A stretch of 8,786 nt of DNA from DATDRS01 sp035291605. Its GTDB lineage: Bacteria; Chloroflexota; Anaerolineae; Anaerolineales; UBA6663. The stretch is taken from the NCBI GenBank assembly GCA_035291605.1, contig DATDRS010000402.1, positions 1 to 8,786 on the forward strand, read 5' to 3'. Both the position numbers and the translations under genes were made by a program. Shown here one piece after another: positions 5,403-8,786 of this stretch. Under the pieces are notes generated by a model that saw nothing but the letters and a program-made list of their open reading frames with translations, was not told the origin of the DNA and made no database searches. Position 1 is the stretch's first letter; every line of letters starts with the position of its first letter.

Positions 5403-7163
5403 TCAGGGGGAGGGGGTGATCTCGAGGCGCGTCGCGAAGAAACCCTCGTCGAGGCGGCGGGTTTCAATGACTTTGATCTGCGTCCCAGGCGGCGCGGCGG
5501 CGGCCAGCACGGCTTCGTCGGGCCGGCCGGAGCTGACGAAGGCGAAGCGGCGCACGCCCCGCGCATCAGCCGCCTGGACCCATGCGACCCAGTCTTCCCG
5601 CGCGTCCAGGCGGAACACTTCTTTTGAGAGATAGACTTTGGGAACGCGCGAGGCCAACCAGACCTGGTTGGTCACCACCTGCGTCTCGGGCAGCGCCAGA
5701 ATCGCCCAACGCAGTTCGAGGCTGCTCGCGAAGCCGGCGCGCAGACCGATCAGCCCCAGCCCCTGGATTGCCAGGCTCAACCCGACGAGCGCCAACGCCA
5801 GCGCCAGGCGCAGCCGCGCCAGCCAGCCTTGCGCGGCTCGTTCCCAGATCGTTTGCAGGCTACTGGCCGCCAGCGGCGCGCCGAGCGGGAAGACGGTCAG
5901 AAAGAAACGCGCGCCCCACTCGCCGCCGCCGTGTCCCGCGCCCGCCGTCGTGAGCAGGCCGAGAGAAAGGATCGCCAGGCCGAGAAAACCGAGGGCCGTC
6001 AACGATAGATCGCGCGCCAAACGCCGTTCCCCCGCTTGAGGCCTCAAGCCCAGCACCAGCCACGGGCTGGCGCTGAAGACGCCCCGGAGGTACGGCGAGG
6101 CCGATTGTCCCCACATAAAACTGCCGACACCCAGGCACAACACCGCCAGCGCCCCGACCTGCATCGCCGTACGCAGCGCGGCAGGGCGCGGCCATAGACC
6201 CGCGAGCCAATAGACGCCCACGGTTATCATCAACCAGGTTCCGGCTCTTCCAAAGCGGGGGTCGAAGAGGAAGTCGGCGAGGCCGGTCCAGCCATGGACA
6301 AGCAGGTAAGCCCGAGGCGTGAACGAGGGTGGAGCGGCGATGCGAAACTCTGGCGGGACGGGATGGCCGCTGTTCAGATAACTCGCCAGCAGGTAAACGA
6401 CAAAGACACACACGCACGCGCTCGACCACGCCGCTAAACCGGAGGACGCTCGTCGTCGGTATGGCGCCGCTTCTCGGACAGCATTCAGTGCGAGCACCAC
6501 GCCCAGCGCCAGCGCGAAGAACATGATCTCTTTGCGCACGACGCCTCCAAGGCCAGCCAACAACCCGGATACAAGATACACTCTCAGGGGCCAGGGGGGC
6601 GCGCCAGCGGGACGCAGGACCAGCGCCAGCGCGCCCAGCCCCAGCGCCGCCGCCAGCGTGTGTTCCCAAAAACTGAGGCTGTAAAAGATCAGCGGAGTGG
6701 CAAACCCGGCGAGCAAAACACTCGGCCAGACGGGGCGCACGCCGAGAATCTGCGCCAGCCGGCCCGTCAGATAAACGCTCACCAAACCGGCCAACAGCGG
6801 CACGACTCGCTCACCATAATCGCCCATGAGCCGGATGAAGGGCCTCCCCATAAAAGCGACATAGAAAGGCTGCGAAAAATGTACTCGCCCCTGCCAGATG
6901 AAATAGAAGTTGTGCGCGAAGGGCAAGAACTTGAAATCCGGGTCGAGCCACTGGCCGGGGTAGTCAATCGTCAGATCAGGCGCAGGATTGAAACGGACGT
7001 TGGCCGCCTGGATGCGCTTCATACCGGTGTCGGGCATCCAGTACCCGCCGGGAGGCAACACCCCAAATGCCAACCAGAGATACACCCCGGCTACACTTCC
7101 CAGCGCCAGAGTCGCGGGCCAATCTATCCCAGCCGGGAATTTCGCCGTCAGGGTCGTGAACAT
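5403..7163 (-). CDS. Polytopic membrane protein, probable GT-C glycosyltransferase (copy 2)
   Basis: A 586-residue paralog of the downstream gene. The first 169 residues align with copy 1 without a gap, and by eye 91 of 156 positions (residues 14-169) are identical. The same marks are kept: first-loop Asp45, Lys49 and Arg50 (MPDTGMKRIQA), FWEHT at 165-169, VVRKE, SYLNSGHPVPPE, TPRAYLLVHG, EWGARF and the tail LPETQVVTNQVWLAS. Many membrane helices and a short C-terminal soluble part suggest a GT-C-fold glycosyltransferase using a lipid-linked sugar, with the first loop outside the membrane. This is inferred from fold-like features; another membrane transferase or a non-catalytic relative cannot be excluded. 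Start: ATG at 7163, with TATAGT eight bases upstream and no Shine-Dalgarno, so translation may be leaderless. It is divergent from FecR-2 across 141 bases and followed by copy 1. Confidence 0.8.
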   Translation of the reverse strand: MFTTLTAKFPAGIDWPATLALGSVAGVYLWLAFGVLPPGGYWMPDTGMKRIQAANVRFNPAPDLTIDYPGQWLDPDFKFLPFAHNFYFIWQGRVHFSQPFYVAFMGRPFIRLMGDYGERVVPLLAGLVSVYLTGRLAQILGVRPVWPSVLLAGFATPLIFYSLSFWEHTLAAALGLGALALVLRPAGAPPWPLRVYLVSGLLAGLGGVVRKEIMFFALALGVVLALNAVREAAPYRRRASSGLAAWSSACVCVFVVYLLASYLNSGHPVPPEFRIAAPPSFTPRAYLLVHGWTGLADFLFDPRFGRAGTWLMITVGVYWLAGLWPRPAALRTAMQVGALAVLCLGVGSFMWGQSASPYLRGVFSASPWLVLGLRPQAGERRLARDLSLTALGFLGLAILSLGLLTTAGAGHGGGEWGARFFLTVFPLGAPLAASSLQTIWERAAQGWLARLRLALALALVGLSLAIQGLGLIGLRAGFASSLELRWAILALPETQVVTNQVWLASRVPKVYLSKEVFRLDAREDWVAWVQAADARGVRRFAFVSSGRPDEAVLAAAAPPGTQIKVIETRRLDEGFFATRLEITPSP

Positions 7164-7171
7164 TGTGTTCG

Positions 7172-7200
7172 ACTATACCGATCAAGCCGTTCAGTATACA
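7172..7200 (-). promoter_or_regulatory. Promoter region of copy 2 with the conserved box
   Basis: TATAGT (7172-7177, minus strand) lies eight bases before the ATG at 7163. Seventeen bases further up is TGTATA, part of the box TGTATACTGAACGGCT (7185-7200) shared with copy 1 at 15 of 16 positions. Either TATAGT is the -10 with the box as a poor -35 or operator, or TATACT inside the box is itself the -10, as proposed for copy 1. Confidence 0.5.
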
Positions 7201-7304
7201 TCTTAACGAGGTGGCTAGGACTTCAGCGTGCTTTCCGGTGTGCGTTTTTCATAGTAAACTCCACGAAAGCCCTGTCCATTTCAAGCCTCACACCCATAAC
7301 CCTC

Positions 7305-8786
7305 ATGCGCATAAGACGCCGCTTCCCACTGCTCTTCGTCCTTGCTGTGGCTCTGGCCCTCGTGGGTTGCAGCCGGCAGCTCATCACGGCGACCCCGCCC
7401 ACGCCGGCGCCGATCAACCCACGTACGGCCTCTATCGGTGAGATCGTGAACATCGTCCTGGCCCGGGCCTCGCTGGCCGAGCAGTTCGCGCAAGTGACAC
7501 CCGGCTACGTGCTCGGCGCGGGCGGTCAAGTCCAGACCGGCGACGAGTCGCGCGCCCGGCTGGATTTCAGCGACGCCACCATCGTCCGCCTGGCTGAAAA
7601 CTCATCCTTCACCATGCAGAACGTTACGCTCACCGACGACGGCTTAGCCACCCGCCTGAAACTTGAAGCGGGGAAAATCTGGGTCAGCCTGACGGGCGGG
7701 ACGCTGGAAGTGGAGACGCCGGTGGGGGTGGCGGCGGTGCGCGGCTCGTTTGCCGTGTTCGTCTACAGCGCCGGGGACCCGGCTGACCCCAACGACGATT
7801 TGCTGGTTTTGGACTGTCTTGAAGGTTCGTGCAGCGCACAGAACGATGTTGTGGACGAACGTCTGGGCAACCTGCAGCGCACCGTCCTGACCCGCACTGG
7901 GCGGATCACTTTCCTCCTGTCCGACCTCGACGTGCAAAATTTCATTCAGAACAACCCGGAAGTGGCTGACGTCATCCGGGCCACGCTCACGGCAGCCCCG
8001 CCGCCCACCACGACGCCAGCGCCCACCGCGACGGACACGCCGCCCGGCCTCACCCCAGATAGCGTTCCGCAGATGTCGGCGACGCCCACGCCCCTGACGC
8101 CGACGCCGACGGCTCGCCCTGGTTCCACCACCGTCCCGGGGACGACGGTTCAGATCATCGGCCTGCATACGGTGCTCCCCGGCGAGACGATCTTCTGCAT
8201 CGGGCGCGGTTATGGGGTGCTGCCCACCGCCATCGCGCAAGTCAACGGCACGGCCTCCCTGACGCCCGGCCAGATTTTGAGGATCCCGGCGGTGCAGTGG
8301 GAAAACATCCCGGCCGGGCCGGTCTGCCCGCCCCAGTTCACTTCACCCTTCCCTGGCCTGACGCCGACCAACACGCCCGCGGCGGCGCCCTCGGTCACGA
8401 CTGTGCCGCCGACCGACAAACCGGATCCAACCGACACGTCGGCCGCCCCGGTCGCTCCCAGCAAGACGCCGACGTCTATACCCACCAGCACGCCAAGCAA
8501 GATTCCGACCGTGCCGCCGACGTTTACGCCAAGCAGCACGCCCAGTAAGATACCGACGGTCCCGCCGACATTCACGCCCAGCAACACGCCGACGGTCCCG
8601 CCAACATTCACGCCCACCAACACGCCGACGTTCACGCCCAGCAAAACGCCGACCATCACGCCCACGCCCGACCTCGTCGGGCCGAGCATCTCAAACCTGC
8701 GTCCCTCTCCCACGGCGCTAAACGGCAGTACCTGTGACGTCACTTTTCAAGCCGACGTGGGCGATGCCTCGGGTGTGCTCACGGCG
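7305..8786 (+). CDS. FecR-LysM lipoprotein with Thr/Pro linkers (FecR-2), 3' end missing
   Basis: An open frame of 494 codons runs from ATG 7305 to the last base without a stop. Residues 1-22 are a lipoprotein signal peptide with lipobox LVGC (Cys22). A FecR-type domain, about residues 40-220, shows GGQVQTGDESRARLDFSDA, KIWVSLTGG, RGSFAVF from residue 146 and CLEGSC with Cys171/Cys176, all at the same residue numbers as FecR-1 (about 61% identity by eye, residues 40-176). Thr/Pro block one (about 227-283) leads to a LysM domain, about 287-329 (HTVLPGETIFCIGRGYG, AIAQVNG, LTPGQILRIP), which usually binds peptidoglycan or related glycans. Block two (about 353-455) follows, then the start of the C-terminal domain shared with FecR-1 (TCDVTFQADVGDASG). 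Roughly 80 residues should remain. No clear Shine-Dalgarno; the start is supported by lipobox position and alignment. It is divergent from copy 2. Confidence 0.9.
   Translation, partial: MRIRRRFPLLFVLAVALALVGCSRQLITATPPTPAPINPRTASIGEIVNIVLARASLAEQFAQVTPGYVLGAGGQVQTGDESRARLDFSDATIVRLAENSSFTMQNVTLTDDGLATRLKLEAGKIWVSLTGGTLEVETPVGVAAVRGSFAVFVYSAGDPADPNDDLLVLDCLEGSCSAQNDVVDERLGNLQRTVLTRTGRITFLLSDLDVQNFIQNNPEVADVIRATLTAAPPPTTTPAPTATDTPPGLTPDSVPQMSATPTPLTPTPTARPGSTTVPGTTVQIIGLHTVLPGETIFCIGRGYGVLPTAIAQVNGTASLTPGQILRIPAVQWENIPAGPVCPPQFTSPFPGLTPTNTPAAAPSVTTVPPTDKPDPTDTSAAPVAPSKTPTSIPTSTPSKIPTVPPTFTPSSTPSKIPTVPPTFTPSNTPTVPPTFTPTNTPTFTPSKTPTITPTPDLVGPSISNLRPSPTALNGSTCDVTFQADVGDASGVLTA
8160..8289 (+). other. 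LysM domain segment within FecR-2
   Basis: Codons for residues 286-329 give the LysM pattern: HTVLPGETIFCIGRGYGV, then LPTAIAQVNG, then LTPGQILRIP. FecR-1 lacks it at the equivalent point. Cys298 inside the LysM and Cys341 shortly after it (GPVCPPQF) could form a disulfide. Confidence 0.85.
8460..8669 (+). repeat. In-frame tandem repeats in the FecR-2 Thr/Pro linker
   Basis: A 48-base unit encoding SKIPTVPPTFTPSSTP starts at 8496 and again at 8544, then decays into 36-base spacing (TVPPTFTPSNTP from 8556, next TVPPTFTPTNTP from 8592). Shorter TFTPSKTP units end the tract. Adjacent units are nearly identical at the DNA level (for example CCGACATTCACGCCCA against CCAACATTCACGCCCA), which points to recent slippage or unequal exchange. 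The repeats vary the length of an extracellular linker. Confidence 0.8.

Noticed and set aside
8210..8743. 177-codon minus-strand frame (repeated VGVLLGVNVGG) opposite FecR-2
   Set aside because: It is the mirror of the in-frame Thr/Pro repeats, with no supporting start signal or family resemblance.

Overview
The window is GC-rich, densely coding bacterial DNA. It most likely comes from a Chloroflexota (Anaerolineae-like) genome. This is inferred from the gene set, not proven: two FecR-domain lipoproteins with long Thr/Pro linkers ('PTPTxTPT' type), a LysM of a style I associate with Anaerolineae, a LipM-type octanoyltransferase, DUF4230 and DUF503 proteins, large GT-C-like membrane proteins, heptanucleotide repeats, and -10 boxes placed almost directly on start codons.

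Layout. (1) 1-636, +: the C-terminal three quarters of a LipM-type octanoyl/lipoyl transferase, cut by the window edge, with a seven-unit heptanucleotide repeat translated inside it. (2) 633-688: GTGA-type heptads in inverted arrangement between the convergent stops of lipM and the next gene. (3) 685-1350, -: a membrane-anchored DUF4230 protein. (4) 1351-1538: a divergent promoter region with a perfect 13-bp-arm palindrome and two very close -10 boxes. (5) 1539-1823, +: a DUF503 (YlxP-like) protein. (6) 1904-3496, +: lipoprotein FecR-1 with a 185-residue Thr/Pro linker and a C-terminal beta-type domain, followed by a strong intrinsic terminator. (7) 3606-5342 and 5403-7163, both -: two paralogous polytopic membrane proteins, probably GT-C-fold glycosyltransferases. 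(8) 7305 to the window end, +: lipoprotein FecR-2, with a LysM domain between two Thr/Pro blocks and the start of the same C-terminal domain; it runs off the edge.

How the genes may work together. The first half is housekeeping (lipoate metabolism, ribosome-associated DUF503, an envelope DUF4230 protein). The second half looks like a cell-surface locus: two secreted FecR lipoproteins bracket two membrane proteins, and each class is a pair of paralogs. By-eye identity is about 61% for the FecR domains and about 58% for the membrane-protein N-termini. This suggests that the lipoproteins and membrane enzymes diversified together. A testable idea is that the GT-C-like proteins glycosylate the Thr-rich linkers of the neighbouring lipoproteins. 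No FecI sigma factor or FecA receptor is present, so the FecR domains are probably not classical anti-sigma regulators. No RNA genes, CRISPR arrays, integrases or insertion sequences were seen.
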